From NCBI GenBank assembly GCA_021820105.1, contig JAKAED010000010.1, forward strand, positions 1 to 48,802: a stretch of DNA of 48,802 nt. Direction: 5' to 3'. Both the position numbers and the translations under genes were made by a program. This document shows, piece by piece, positions 23,790 through 32,059 of the stretch; the stretch's first letter is position 1, and every line of letters starts with the position of its first letter. The notes under the pieces are model-generated. The model searched no databases. It was not told where the DNA came from and was given only the letters and a program-made list of their open reading frames with translations. This DNA comes from Actinomycetes bacterium (GTDB lineage: Bacteria; Actinomycetota; Thermoleophilia; Solirubrobacterales; Solirubrobacteraceae).

Positions 23790-24581
23790 TCAGCTGAGGA
23801 CCGCCGGCAACACGCTCGCGGCCAGCACGAGCGTAAGTGCGGCGACGTCGGCCAGTCCAGGTCGCATCGTGGTCGGGGCAGGGGTCGCCGCTCCGCCGCG
23901 CATCGCAATCACCTCGCCAAGGTCGGAGGAGCGTCTGAGCGCAGCGGCCATGCTCGCGGTGATCATGTCAACCAGCCGGCTCAGGAGCATGGCGGGATCC
24001 CGGGTTGTGGTTCGCTGACGGTGCGCGGCCGCGACCGTGCGGACCTCGTCGATCACCAGTGGCAGGCAGCGGACGGCCAGCGCTGCGGTGACGGCCCAGT
24101 CGTCGACCGGCATTCTCAGGCGGCGCAACGGCGCGCCGATGCGCGCCAGCGCCGGGGCAAGCGCGCTGAGGTCGGTCGTCCAGGCGATCACCAACGACAG
24201 CAGGGCGAACAGCAGCCCAAAGGCGATAAGGCGGATGAAGCGCTCGGCCCCGCCGCCGGCGGCGGCAAAGCCGAAGCTGATCAGGATGGTGAGTCCGAAC
24301 CAGTGCGGCAGTCGCGGAAGCGCGCGCAGCGGCACCCGGGCCGCCACCAGCGCCGCGCCCACCACCACCGCCACGCCGGCGAGCTGCTCCCATCCGGTGT
24401 TGAGGCCGGTGGCGATCGTCAGCACCAGGAGCGTGACCAGCTTGGTTCCAACCCCGAGTCGGTGCAGGGGGCTGTCGTGTGGCAGCCGCCGCAACAGCAC
24501 CTCGTGAACACCGGCGCGGTGCGGGCGCCGCGGCCGCTGGTCTGCCGGGTCGGGGGAGGGTTGAGCGTGGCGCTGCGTCAT
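23790..24581 (-). CDS. ecfT: ECF transporter transmembrane T component
   Basis: A 263-residue CbiQ/EcfT-type membrane protein that couples ATPase motion to a substrate-binding S component. It begins with SPLHRLGVGTKL, the usual EcfT entry motif. Five or so helices follow: a pair near 50-85, one at about 105-125 (WFGLTILISFGFAAAGG), one at 133-150, and a final one at the extreme C-terminus. It carries the cytoplasmic coupling region with AALRRSSDLGEVIAMRGGA, matching the second Ala-Arg-Gly motif of the family. Its ATG overlaps the TGA of the fused S-A-A gene (24578-24581), so both are made together. Mycobacterium tuberculosis Rv2325c/Rv2326c have the same pair architecture. Substrate unknown. 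Confidence 0.85.
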   Translation of the reverse strand: MTQRHAQPSPDPADQRPRRPHRAGVHEVLLRRLPHDSPLHRLGVGTKLVTLLVLTIATGLNTGWEQLAGVAVVVGAALVAARVPLRALPRLPHWFGLTILISFGFAAAGGGAERFIRLIAFGLLFALLSLVIAWTTDLSALAPALARIGAPLRRLRMPVDDWAVTAALAVRCLPLVIDEVRTVAAAHRQRTTTRDPAMLLSRLVDMITASMAAALRRSSDLGEVIAMRGGAATPAPTTMRPGLADVAALTLVLAASVLPAVLS

Positions 24582-26743
24582 GCGGCACGAGCGTTGAGGG
24601 GAGGGGCGTGGGACGGGTCGTCAGTGTCCTCGATGATCCGGCCCTGGGCGAGACGGATCATCCGCGGGCAGAGTTCGCGCATGCCGTGTGGGTCGTGGGT
24701 GACCGCGATCAGCGTCATGCTCCTGCGCGCGCGCATCTCCATCAGCAGCTGGATCAGCCCGGCCTGGCTGGGGGCGTCAAGGCCGGCCAGCGGCTCGTCC
24801 AACACCAGCACACTCGGTTGCCTGGCCAGCAGGCCCGCGATGGCGACGCGGCGCTGCTGGCCGCCGCTCAACTGATCAATCGAACGATCCGCGAGGCTGG
24901 GCTCGAGGCCCACCGCACGTAGCACCTCAGCCACCCGCGCATCCAGTTCCCGGCGCGCTTCGGCGTTCTCAGGGTCCGCACGCGGCCAGCCTGCAGCGTC
25001 AGCAATGTCAGCGCCGACCGTGGGTCGCTGTAGCTGTAGGCGCGCGTGCTGGAAGGCGATACCGACCCTTCCGCGCAGCATTTCGGTTGGTTGACCGTCC
25101 AGCAGACAGGCTCCCGCAGTCGGGCGCAGTAGGCCCGCCACGATCCAGGCCAACGTTGACTTGCCGGAGCCGTTTTGGCCGACGACCATCACGCCCTCGC
25201 CGGGTTGGGCGTTCAGCGTCAGTTCGTCCAGAGCCTGGTGCTCCCAGACCGTGCGGTTGGCGTACCTGTGGGTGACGTTGCGCAGCTCGACTCGACCGGC
25301 CGCAGTCGCATGGACAGGCGGTGATGGTTTGTGAAGCCCGGAGGTCTGCTGCTGCTCGCTGAGTTGGGAGGCCGCTGTCTGTGAGACGTTCGGTTGTGCT
25401 GCGGGCTCGTACTCCGCCACAACGCGTCCGTGAGCAAGCTGCACCACGCGGTCTGCCGACGTGAGCTCGCCTGCGTTGTGGGTGATGTGCACGACCGTCA
25501 TCGGCCACCGCTGAGGGAGTTCTGCAAAGAGACGGATCAGCTGCGCGCGTCCGTCCGGGTCCACCATCGCGGTCGATTCGTCCGAGATGAGCAGCCTTGG
25601 TTCCCGAGCCAGTGCGGCAGCCACCGCCAGGCGCTGCAATTCGCCGCCGGAGAGTGTCGCCGTGTCTCTGTCGCCCATGCCCGCCAGGCCCACCGTCGCA
25701 AGCAGGTTCTCCACGTCCACGGTGTGTCCGGCGGGTAGGCCCCAGGTGACATCGTCGCGCACGCACAGGCCAAGCACCTGAGCATCGGGTCGCTGGCCGA
25801 TGAGTGCCACACCTCCGTGCCGGCCAAGTCCCACCGAGCCGGGGCGCTGAACCTCGCCATCGGTTGGTTGTGCGCCCGCCAGGATCCTCGCCAGCGTGGA
25901 CTTGCCGGAGCCGTTGTCACCGACGATCGCGACGAACTGGCCGGCCCGCAGGCTGAGATCAATGCCACGTAGCGCCTCGTGTGTGCCGTAGCGGAAGTGG
26001 ACCTGCCTCAGCTCGACCGGGATTGGGGCCGGATCCGATTCCACCACACGCTCCTTGCGCGCGGTCGTGGGTGCAAAGGGCTGATCGGCGCCTACCCAGG
26101 CGAGTCGTTCCAGGACCTCGCCGATGATCACCCAGCTCGACAACAATGCCGCAAGCGTTGCGGCCCCGGCTGCCACGCCGGCGAAGATCGCCCAGTCCTG
26201 CACGATCAGCCTGCCCAGCGCGTTCAGTGGGGCTGCGGCATGCCCTGCGGGACCAAGGTGGTGCAACACCACGCCCAACCCTCGCAGTGAGCTGCGCACG
26301 TTCTGCAGCATCAGCTCTCGTGCTGAGGCGAACACGTAAAGCAGCAGATCGATTCCGGCTGCCGCGGCCGGTACCAGCACGGCGGCGCATGCCAGCAGCG
26401 CGAGGATGCCCAGCTGACGTCGCTTGAGCTCGCCGATGATGCCTCCAAGGATCGCCAGTGCGACCAGGCTGGTGACTATCCCGACGCCCGCCACGAGGCC
26501 GGCGATCACGGCCACGGCGATCAGCGACGCGATCAGTGCTCGCAGCCCGTGGCGGTGGGCGAGCAGTGCGAACGGGACGACCGTGAGCAGTTGCAGCGAG
26601 CCGAGGAATGGGACCAACGAGCCGAGCACGGCCAGGCCGATGCAGAGGGCCGACATCGTGGCAGCGGCGGCCATCTCGGCCGGCGCGAGAATCGCCAAAC
26701 GCCTCGGGTTCGACCCGGCGCCGCCTGTGGGCGCAGCTCTCAT
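24578..26743 (-). CDS. Fused ECF transporter: S-like membrane domain plus two ATPase domains
   Basis: A 721-residue three-domain protein. Residues 25-225 hold about six hydrophobic helices (AAAATMSALCIGLAVLGSLV onward), consistent with an ECF substrate-binding S component. Residues 240-460 are ATPase 1: VGDNGSGKST, LSGGELQRLAVAAAL and LLISDESTAMVDP, where the usual DEP is DES. Residues 490-721 are ATPase 2: VGQNGSGKST, LSGGQQRRVAIAGLL and VLVLDEPLAGLD. Together with the coupled EcfT downstream this is a complete energy-coupling-factor importer from two genes. The arrangement matches mycobacterial Rv2326c. The S-like domain carries no signature I can tie to a vitamin or metal. The ATG at 26743 lies only 37 bp from a divergent small gene. 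Confidence 0.85.
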   Translation of the reverse strand: MRAAPTGGAGSNPRRLAILAPAEMAAAATMSALCIGLAVLGSLVPFLGSLQLLTVVPFALLAHRHGLRALIASLIAVAVIAGLVAGVGIVTSLVALAILGGIIGELKRRQLGILALLACAAVLVPAAAAGIDLLLYVFASARELMLQNVRSSLRGLGVVLHHLGPAGHAAAPLNALGRLIVQDWAIFAGVAAGAATLAALLSSWVIIGEVLERLAWVGADQPFAPTTARKERVVESDPAPIPVELRQVHFRYGTHEALRGIDLSLRAGQFVAIVGDNGSGKSTLARILAGAQPTDGEVQRPGSVGLGRHGGVALIGQRPDAQVLGLCVRDDVTWGLPAGHTVDVENLLATVGLAGMGDRDTATLSGGELQRLAVAAALAREPRLLISDESTAMVDPDGRAQLIRLFAELPQRWPMTVVHITHNAGELTSADRVVQLAHGRVVAEYEPAAQPNVSQTAASQLSEQQQTSGLHKPSPPVHATAAGRVELRNVTHRYANRTVWEHQALDELTLNAQPGEGVMVVGQNGSGKSTLAWIVAGLLRPTAGACLLDGQPTEMLRGRVGIAFQHARLQLQRPTVGADIADAAGWPRADPENAEARRELDARVAEVLRAVGLEPSLADRSIDQLSGGQQRRVAIAGLLARQPSVLVLDEPLAGLDAPSQAGLIQLLMEMRARRSMTLIAVTHDPHGMRELCPRMIRLAQGRIIEDTDDPSHAPPLNARAA

Positions 26744-26762
26744 GCGCTCAGGGTGACACAGG

Positions 26763-26768
26763 ACTGTA
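26763..26768 (-). promoter_or_regulatory. -10-like TACAGT of fused ECF gene
   Basis: On the minus strand TACAGT lies 19 nt before the ATG at 26743. It overlaps by two bases the plus-strand TAGGCT of the divergent small gene, so the two promoters would compete. Confidence 0.35.
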
Positions 26769-26772
26769 GGCT
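26767..26772 (+). promoter_or_regulatory. -10-like TAGGCT of small gene
   Basis: TAGGCT ends 8 nt before the ATG at 26781, the leaderless spacing. Confidence 0.5.
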
Positions 26773-26780
26773 GGGCGCTT

Positions 26781-26990
26781 ATGTACAGGTCCGCTCAGCT
26801 CAGGATCGCAGTGTCGTCTGCGTCAGCAGATGAGGTGGCAGCGATCACGGCTGCGATTCAGCAGTTTGTGCGTGACACGGCAGCGCCGCCGTCCGACACG
26901 TCGCCGCCGGTCCTTGGGCCCTGGGCGAGGGCTGCGCTCGATGAGGGGGTCGAGCGCCAGCCATGGGCCGTGCGCAGGATCTCGGATTAA
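26781..26990 (+). CDS. Small protein, possible acyl-CoA carboxylase epsilon-like
   Basis: A 69-residue soluble protein. The layout is an N-terminal strand (AQLRIAVSSAS), a helix ADEVAAITAAIQQFVRD, a Pro/Ser-rich linker and a C-terminal GPWARAALDEGVERQPW. This resembles the small epsilon subunits of actinobacterial acyl-CoA carboxylases, which have a helix with an (E)EVAAL core and a conserved Trp near the end. The similarity is only in pattern. The carboxyltransferase gene lies 3 kb away. The leaderless-type TAGGCT upstream and normal codon use argue that it is a real gene. It ends 95 nt before the sulfite reductase, in an AT-rich stretch. Confidence 0.55.
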   Translation: MYRSAQLRIAVSSASADEVAAITAAIQQFVRDTAAPPSDTSPPVLGPWARAALDEGVERQPWAVRRISD

Positions 26991-27085
26991 AATACCTATA
27001 AGCCGGTCAGAATTTGGTACTTTTCGGGTGCGCAGTCGCTGCAGACGGCTGTGCGTGCTCCCTGCCCCCACCCGAAGGAAGACAG
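26988..27085 (+). promoter_or_regulatory. AT-rich promoter region and leader of sulfur assimilation genes
   Basis: A sharp AT-rich island (26988-27024) contains overlapping -10-like hexamers TAAAAT (26988-26993) and TATAAG (26997-27002) and a small dyad TACC/GGTA spanning it. Downstream is a leader of roughly 75 nt ending with AAGGAA about 6 nt before the ATG at 27086. The leader contains several Cys codons in two frames. The region is the likely regulatory site for sulfate assimilation, but the regulator is not evident. Confidence 0.4.
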
Positions 27086-28921
27086 ATGTCTGCGCACCTC
27101 ACACCCCAGGTCGAGCAGGACGAAGCGCGGCTGCCGCAAGGCTCGCTTGAGGATCCGGAGCTGATCACGGAGATCCCGGGACATGTGATCCCGATCATCC
27201 GGCAGGAGTTCGATGACTTTGCAACCGAAGCCGGCCGTTTCCTGAACGGTGAGCTCGAGGAGGAGGACTTCATCAAGTTCCGCCTGCGGCAGGGGGTCTA
27301 CGGTCAGCGCCAACCTGACGTGCAGATGGTCCGGATCAAGCTGCCGATGGGCGGGGTCACCCCGGACCAGCTGGACGCTTTTGCGGACGTGATCGAGCGG
27401 TATGTGCCGTTGCGCAAGGGCCACATCACGACGCGTCAGAACATCCAGATGCACCATGTGCCGCTGAGCGAAGCAGCAGAGCTCATCCGCGAGTTGGGTG
27501 AGGCTGGCCTCTCAAGTCGCGAGGGGTGCGGCAACACCGTTCGCAACGTGACCGGCGACCCGCGGGCTGGAACCCTGCCGGGGGAGCTGTTCGACATCAC
27601 CCCCTACGCGGGCGCCTACGTGCGCTACTTCGTGCGTCACCCGACGACGCAGATGATGCCCCGCAAGATCAAGACCGCCTTCACGGCCACCGACGCCGAC
27701 AACGCGCTCACCCAGATCCATGACATCGCGTTCATCCCGCGGCTTCAGGACGGCATCCGCGGCGTTGCCATGCGCGTCGGAGGTGGCACCGCCATCATGC
27801 CCCGGCTCGCGCCGCTGCTGTTTGAGTTCGTGGAACTGGACAACGGCGACTACCTGCGGGTTACGGAGGCGATCCTGCGCATCTTCGACCGGCAGGATTT
27901 CCTGCGCGTGAACCGTGCGCGGGCGCGCATCAAGGTGCTCGTCGACAAGATCGGAATCGACGCCTTCCGGGCGCTGGTCGAGGAAGAGCTGCAGGGCGAT
28001 TGGGTCAGGCAGCGCGACTTCTCTGTTGATGGGCTGTTAACGGAGCATGGAGAGCAGGAGCGAGCGCCGCGGCCGCGGCCCAGCCACGGGTCGCCCAACG
28101 GAGACCAGCGTGAGTTCGTGCGCTTCCTGGAAAGCAACGTCAGCACGCAGCGGCAGGAAGGCTTCACAACGGTCGAGGTCATGATCCCGCGTGGCGACCT
28201 CACTCCGGAGCAGTTCCGCGGTCTGGCCGCGATCATGCGGGAGTTCAGTGGCGGCTGGGCGCGGACCACGGTCCACCAGAACCTGGTCTTGCGCTGGGTG
28301 CGCGATGAGTCCGTCTATGACGTGTGGAAGCGCCTCGGAGAGCTCGGCCTTGGCCGTGCCGGGGCCGACGAGATCACCGACGTTGTCAGCTGCCCCGGCA
28401 CGGACTCCTGCAAGCTCGGGATCACGAGTTCGATGGGGCTCAACCGCGCCGTCCAGGAGCGAGTGCTCGCGATGGAGATCAGCGACCCGCTCACGCGTCG
28501 CATCCACATCAAGATGAGTGGCTGCCCCAACGGCTGCAGCCAGCACCACCTGGCGGACATCGGCTTCTACGGAGCGTCGATCAAGGTCGGCGAACACACG
28601 GTTCCGGCATACGTCGCACACGTCGGTGGCTCCTACGGAGAGCAGGGCATCCGTTTCGGAGAGCGGCTGCGGAGCCGGTTGCCGGCCAAGCGCGTCCCCG
28701 AGGCAGTTGAACGCTGGGTTCGCTTCTATGAGGCCGAGCGCGCTGAGGAGGAGGCCTTCAGGGACTTCGTCGCCCGCGTGGGTACGGCCGCTTTTGAGGA
28801 GCGCGTCCGGGATCTGGCGATGCCGGTTGAGTTCTCCCTGGCGAACATGGATCACTTCATCGACTGGTCGAAGAACGAGCCGTTCAGGGTCGAGCGTGGT
28901 GAGGGCGAGTGTGCAGTCTGA
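27086..28921 (+). CDS. Ferredoxin-type nitrite/sulfite reductase
   Basis: A 611-residue siroheme/[4Fe-4S] reductase that probably carries out the six-electron reduction of sulfite to sulfide. It has the duplicated layout of the family: first half with the ferredoxin-like repeat (residues 60-130, MVRIKLPMGGVTPDQLDAFA and THRQN-like ITTRQNIQMHHV), second half with IPRGDLTPEQFRGLAA and TTVHQNLVLRWV. Cluster and siroheme ligands are Cys436-x5-Cys442 (SCPGTDSCKLG) and Cys480-x3-Cys484 (MSGCPNGCSQHH). I chose the ATG at 27086 because AAGGAA precedes it; the frame opens earlier at a TTG. The following genes cysH, cysD and cysN show that sulfite, not nitrite, is the substrate. The electron donor is presumably ferredoxin, encoded elsewhere. 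Confidence 0.9.
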   Translation: MSAHLTPQVEQDEARLPQGSLEDPELITEIPGHVIPIIRQEFDDFATEAGRFLNGELEEEDFIKFRLRQGVYGQRQPDVQMVRIKLPMGGVTPDQLDAFADVIERYVPLRKGHITTRQNIQMHHVPLSEAAELIRELGEAGLSSREGCGNTVRNVTGDPRAGTLPGELFDITPYAGAYVRYFVRHPTTQMMPRKIKTAFTATDADNALTQIHDIAFIPRLQDGIRGVAMRVGGGTAIMPRLAPLLFEFVELDNGDYLRVTEAILRIFDRQDFLRVNRARARIKVLVDKIGIDAFRALVEEELQGDWVRQRDFSVDGLLTEHGEQERAPRPRPSHGSPNGDQREFVRFLESNVSTQRQEGFTTVEVMIPRGDLTPEQFRGLAAIMREFSGGWARTTVHQNLVLRWVRDESVYDVWKRLGELGLGRAGADEITDVVSCPGTDSCKLGITSSMGLNRAVQERVLAMEISDPLTRRIHIKMSGCPNGCSQHHLADIGFYGASIKVGEHTVPAYVAHVGGSYGEQGIRFGERLRSRLPAKRVPEAVERWVRFYEAERAEEEAFRDFVARVGTAAFEERVRDLAMPVEFSLANMDHFIDWSKNEPFRVERGEGECAV

Positions 28922-28958
28922 TGCGTGTTGCCGCGCCGCTTTCGGGTAATTCGATCGC

Positions 28959-28964
28959 TAAGCT
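28959..28964 (+). promoter_or_regulatory. -10-like TAAGCT of cysH
   Basis: TAAGCT ends 9 nt before the ATG at 28974. cysH may therefore have its own start in addition to read-through from the sulfite reductase gene 52 nt upstream. Confidence 0.5.
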
Positions 28965-28973
28965 GAACAACGC

Positions 28974-29597
28974 ATGTCAACAACCACGCCCGAGCTTGAA
29001 AGCGCCACCGCACAGGAGGTGCTCGCCTACGCTGTGGAGCGCTTCCACCCGCGTCTCAAGACCGCCTGCTCATTCCAGAAAGAGGAGACGGTTCTGGCTC
29101 ACATGCTCAGTGAGATCGCGCCTGACGCAAGGCTCTTCACGATCGATACAGGCGTTCTGTTCCCCGAGACGCTCGCCACGTGGAAGCGTTTTGAGGAGCG
29201 CTTCCAGTTGCCCATCGAGGTCATCGATGCGTCCAGCCCGGGCGCACCTTGGACTCGGGAGAATTGCTGCGGAGCGGCCAAGGTCGATGGACTGGAGCGA
29301 GCGCTTGCCGGCGTCGATGCCTGGGTCACGGGCATCAGGCGTGAGCAGGCATCCACGCGCGCTGGCGCACGCAAGCTGGAGCGCGACGAACGCCGAGGGA
29401 TCTGGAAGTTCAATCCGCTCGCGGATTGGACTGAGAAGGACCTCTGGACCTACATCTTCAAGCATGACCTGCCCTACAACCCGATGCACGACCAGGGGTA
29501 CGACTCGATCGGTTGCGCCCCCTGCACCCTCCCCGGAGCCGGGCGTGACGGTCGTTGGGCCGGTGATGAGAAGACAGAATGCGGTATCCATCTGTAA
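28974..29597 (+). CDS. cysH: Adenylylsulfate (APS) reductase, [4Fe-4S] type
   Basis: A 207-residue reductase that converts adenylylsulfate to sulfite and AMP. The N-terminal PP-loop-like fold has ACSFQKEETVL (31-41) and FTIDTGVLFPET. The paired cysteines Cys98-Cys99 (ENCCGAAK) and Cys181-x2-Cys184 (GCAPCT) form the iron-sulfur site that separates APS reductases from PAPS reductases. The C-terminal ECGIHL supplies the catalytic Cys203. The absence of an APS kinase gene in the cluster agrees with direct use of APS. The start is supported by TAAGCT 9 nt upstream. It is followed by cysD and cysN, which make APS. Confidence 0.93.
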   Translation: MSTTTPELESATAQEVLAYAVERFHPRLKTACSFQKEETVLAHMLSEIAPDARLFTIDTGVLFPETLATWKRFEERFQLPIEVIDASSPGAPWTRENCCGAAKVDGLERALAGVDAWVTGIRREQASTRAGARKLERDERRGIWKFNPLADWTEKDLWTYIFKHDLPYNPMHDQGYDSIGCAPCTLPGAGRDGRWAGDEKTECGIHL

Positions 29598-29699
29598 AGC
29601 CCAGGTAAGGCCGGGAGTCAGGTGAGACCATTGAAGCCACTCCGAAGCACTACTCTGAGCATCCCCAAAGCGACCCTGAGTCCAGAGGCCGAGACCGAA

Positions 29700-30617
29700 G
29701 TGACCACACGCGCCAAATACGAGCTCTCCCACCTTCAGACGCTCGAGGCCGAATCGATCTACATCATGCGCGAGGTGGCCGCGCAGTTTGAGCGACCTGT
29801 GCTGCTCTTCAGCGGGGGCAAGGACTCGATCGTGCTCATGCGCCTTGCGCAAAAGGCCTTCCGCCCAGGCCGCTTCCCGTTCCCCGTCATGCATGTGGAC
29901 ACCGGGCACAACTTTCCCGAGGTGATCGAGTTCCGTGATCGCCTCGTAGAGCAATTGGACGAGCGCCTGATCGTCGCGAGCGTCCAGGAGTCGATCGATA
30001 ACGGGCGTGTCCGGGAGGAGACCGGGCCGCGTGCCTCGCGCAACCGTCTGCAGACGGTGACCCTGCTGGACGCGATTGCAGAGCACGGATTTGATGCCGC
30101 CTTTGGCGGAGCTCGCCGTGATGAGGAACGAGCCCGCGCCAAGGAGCGGGTCTTCTCCTTCCGCGACGACTTTGGTCAGTGGGATCCGAAGAACCAGCGA
30201 CCGGAGCTGTGGTCGCTTTACAACGGCCGCATTCGCAAGGGTGAGCACGTCCGCGTCTTCCCGATCTCCAACTGGACAGAGATGGATGTCTGGCAGTACA
30301 TAGCTCAGGAGCAGCTGGAGGTTCCGTCCATCTACTACGCACACTCGCGGCAGGTGTTCGAGCGCGACAACATGCTCTACGCGCTGAACGAGCACGTCGA
30401 GCTGATGGATGGCGAGGTGCCGTTTGAGGCGTCCGTCCGCTACCGCACGGTTGGTGACATGACCTGCACCGGTGCTGTGCGTTCCAGCGCGTTGACGCTG
30501 GCCGAGGTGGTGGCGGAGATCGCCGCGACACGGATCACGGAGCGTGGCGAGACCCGTGCCGACGATCGCGTCACGGAGGCCGCCATGGAAGACCGCAAGC
30601 GTGAGGGCTACTTCTAA
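29700..30617 (+). CDS. cysD: Sulfate adenylyltransferase subunit 2
   Basis: A 305-residue PP-loop ATP sulfurylase small subunit that adenylates sulfate together with the CysN GTPase. It has AKYELSHLQTLEAESIYIMRE at the N-terminus (given here in part: HLQTLEAES), the PP-loop LLFSGGKDSIVLM (about 40-52), HVDTGHNFPEV, GARRDEERARAKER and SIYYAHSRQVFERDNMLY. The frame opens 78 nt earlier at a GTG (29622). The GTG at 29700 gives the family's usual start (M-T-T-R-A-K-Y-E-L) and length. A TACTCT at 29651-29656 could start a short leader. Its TAA overlaps the ATG of cysN in the sequence TAATG. Confidence 0.93.
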   Translation: MTTRAKYELSHLQTLEAESIYIMREVAAQFERPVLLFSGGKDSIVLMRLAQKAFRPGRFPFPVMHVDTGHNFPEVIEFRDRLVEQLDERLIVASVQESIDNGRVREETGPRASRNRLQTVTLLDAIAEHGFDAAFGGARRDEERARAKERVFSFRDDFGQWDPKNQRPELWSLYNGRIRKGEHVRVFPISNWTEMDVWQYIAQEQLEVPSIYYAHSRQVFERDNMLYALNEHVELMDGEVPFEASVRYRTVGDMTCTGAVRSSALTLAEVVAEIAATRITERGETRADDRVTEAAMEDRKREGYF

Positions 30618-31963
30618 TGGCTGCCGTCAGCGAGCTGCTGCGGATCGCCACGGCCGGGTCCGTTGACGACGGCAAGTCAACCCTGATCGGGCGCCTCCTG
30701 CATGACACCAAGTCGATCCTTGAGGACCAGCTTGAGCATGTTGCCCAGACCTCAGAGCGCCGTGGTGACGGTTACCTCAACCTGGCGCTGCTGACCGACG
30801 GTCTGCGGGCCGAGCGCGAGCAGGGGATCACGATCGACGTCGCCTACCGGTACTTCCAGACCGGGGCCGCGGCCGGTGCCGGAGCGGCCGCCACCAATGG
30901 TGGCACCGCAGCCACGGTGGCCGCCCCGGAGCAGCCGGGCTTCAGGGGCGGGCGCAAATTCATCATCGCCGACACGCCCGGACACGAGCAGTACACCCGC
31001 AACATGGTCACCGGTGCTTCAACGGCGGATCTCTCGATCGTGCTGATCGATGCTCGTCACGGTGTCAGTGAGCAGACCCGTCGGCACGCGTTCATCGCTT
31101 CGCTCCTGCGCATCCCGCACCTGGTCGTGGCGATCAACAAGATGGATCTGGTCGATTACTCGCAGGAGATCTTTGACGCGATCGTCGCCGACTTCACCGA
31201 CTGGGCCACCCGGCTGCAGCTCTCAGACGTGGTGTTCATCCCGATCTCGGCGCTCAAGGGCGACAACGTCGTGGAGCGCATGGACAACATGCCGTGGTAC
31301 CAGGGTCCGTCGCTGCTCTACCACCTGGAGCACGTGGTGATCGCAACCGACCGAGACATGAATGACGTGCGTTTCCCGGTTCAGTGGGTGATCCGTCCGA
31401 TGCGTGACGAGCACCATGACTATCGCGGTTACGCGGGTCAGATGGCGGCTGGGGTGATCCGCCCCGGGAGCGAGGTGGTCGTCCTCCCGAGCGGACGTAA
31501 AACCAAGATCATGGCGATTGACAGCTATGAGGGCGAGCTTGACGTCGCTTTCCCAACCATGTCGGTGACGCTCCGCCTGGAGGATGACATCGACATCTCC
31601 CGCGGCGACATGATTGTTGACGCCGAGGAGGCGCCGACGGTCGCTCGCGAGTTTGAGGCGATGGTCTGCTGGATGAGCGAGCAGCCGATGCGACCGGGCG
31701 GTCGCTATGTGATCCACCACACCACCCGCTCGGCCAAGGCGATCATCGACAGGCTTGAGTACCGTGTCGACGTCAACTCGCTGGAGCGCGACGGTGAGGC
31801 GGGCGAACTTGGACTCAATGAGATCGGCCGTGTGCGCCTGCGCACCTCCACGCCTCTGGTTGTGGATCCCTACTCCCGTAACCGGACAACCGGCAGCTTC
31901 ATCCTGATCGACGAGTCGACCAACGACACCGTCGGCGCCGGAATGATCCGGTCCGGACGCTGA
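30617..31963 (+). CDS. cysN: Sulfate adenylyltransferase subunit 1 (GTPase)
   Basis: A 448-residue EF-Tu-like GTPase subunit of ATP sulfurylase. GTPase motifs: G1 AGSVDDGKSTLIG (13-25), G3 DTPGHEQYTRNM (119-130) and G4 NKMDL. Two beta-barrel domains follow. An Ala/Gly/Thr-rich insert of about 30 residues (82-111) lies between VAYRYF and RKFIIADTPG, which are nearly adjacent in most homologues. The protein ends after the barrels, so there is no fused APS kinase (CysC). The ATG overlaps the cysD stop by one base. It is the last gene of the sulfate assimilation run, and no transporter follows. Confidence 0.93.
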   Translation: MAAVSELLRIATAGSVDDGKSTLIGRLLHDTKSILEDQLEHVAQTSERRGDGYLNLALLTDGLRAEREQGITIDVAYRYFQTGAAAGAGAAATNGGTAATVAAPEQPGFRGGRKFIIADTPGHEQYTRNMVTGASTADLSIVLIDARHGVSEQTRRHAFIASLLRIPHLVVAINKMDLVDYSQEIFDAIVADFTDWATRLQLSDVVFIPISALKGDNVVERMDNMPWYQGPSLLYHLEHVVIATDRDMNDVRFPVQWVIRPMRDEHHDYRGYAGQMAAGVIRPGSEVVVLPSGRKTKIMAIDSYEGELDVAFPTMSVTLRLEDDIDISRGDMIVDAEEAPTVAREFEAMVCWMSEQPMRPGGRYVIHHTTRSAKAIIDRLEYRVDVNSLERDGEAGELGLNEIGRVRLRTSTPLVVDPYSRNRTTGSFILIDESTNDTVGAGMIRSGR

Positions 31964-32059
31964 GGGTCGACCGCCCGTAGCCGGGGCTGGTGTGTCCTGC
32001 GGCGCCCACCGGCGGGGTCCAGGTCACGCCTCGGCTGAGCGGTCGTTTCGTGCGGCCGC

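Noticed and set aside
27014-27085. 24-codon extension of sulfite reductase from a TTG
   Set aside because: A good AAGGAA site precedes the ATG at 27086, and the extension is not typical of the family. It may still function as a leader.
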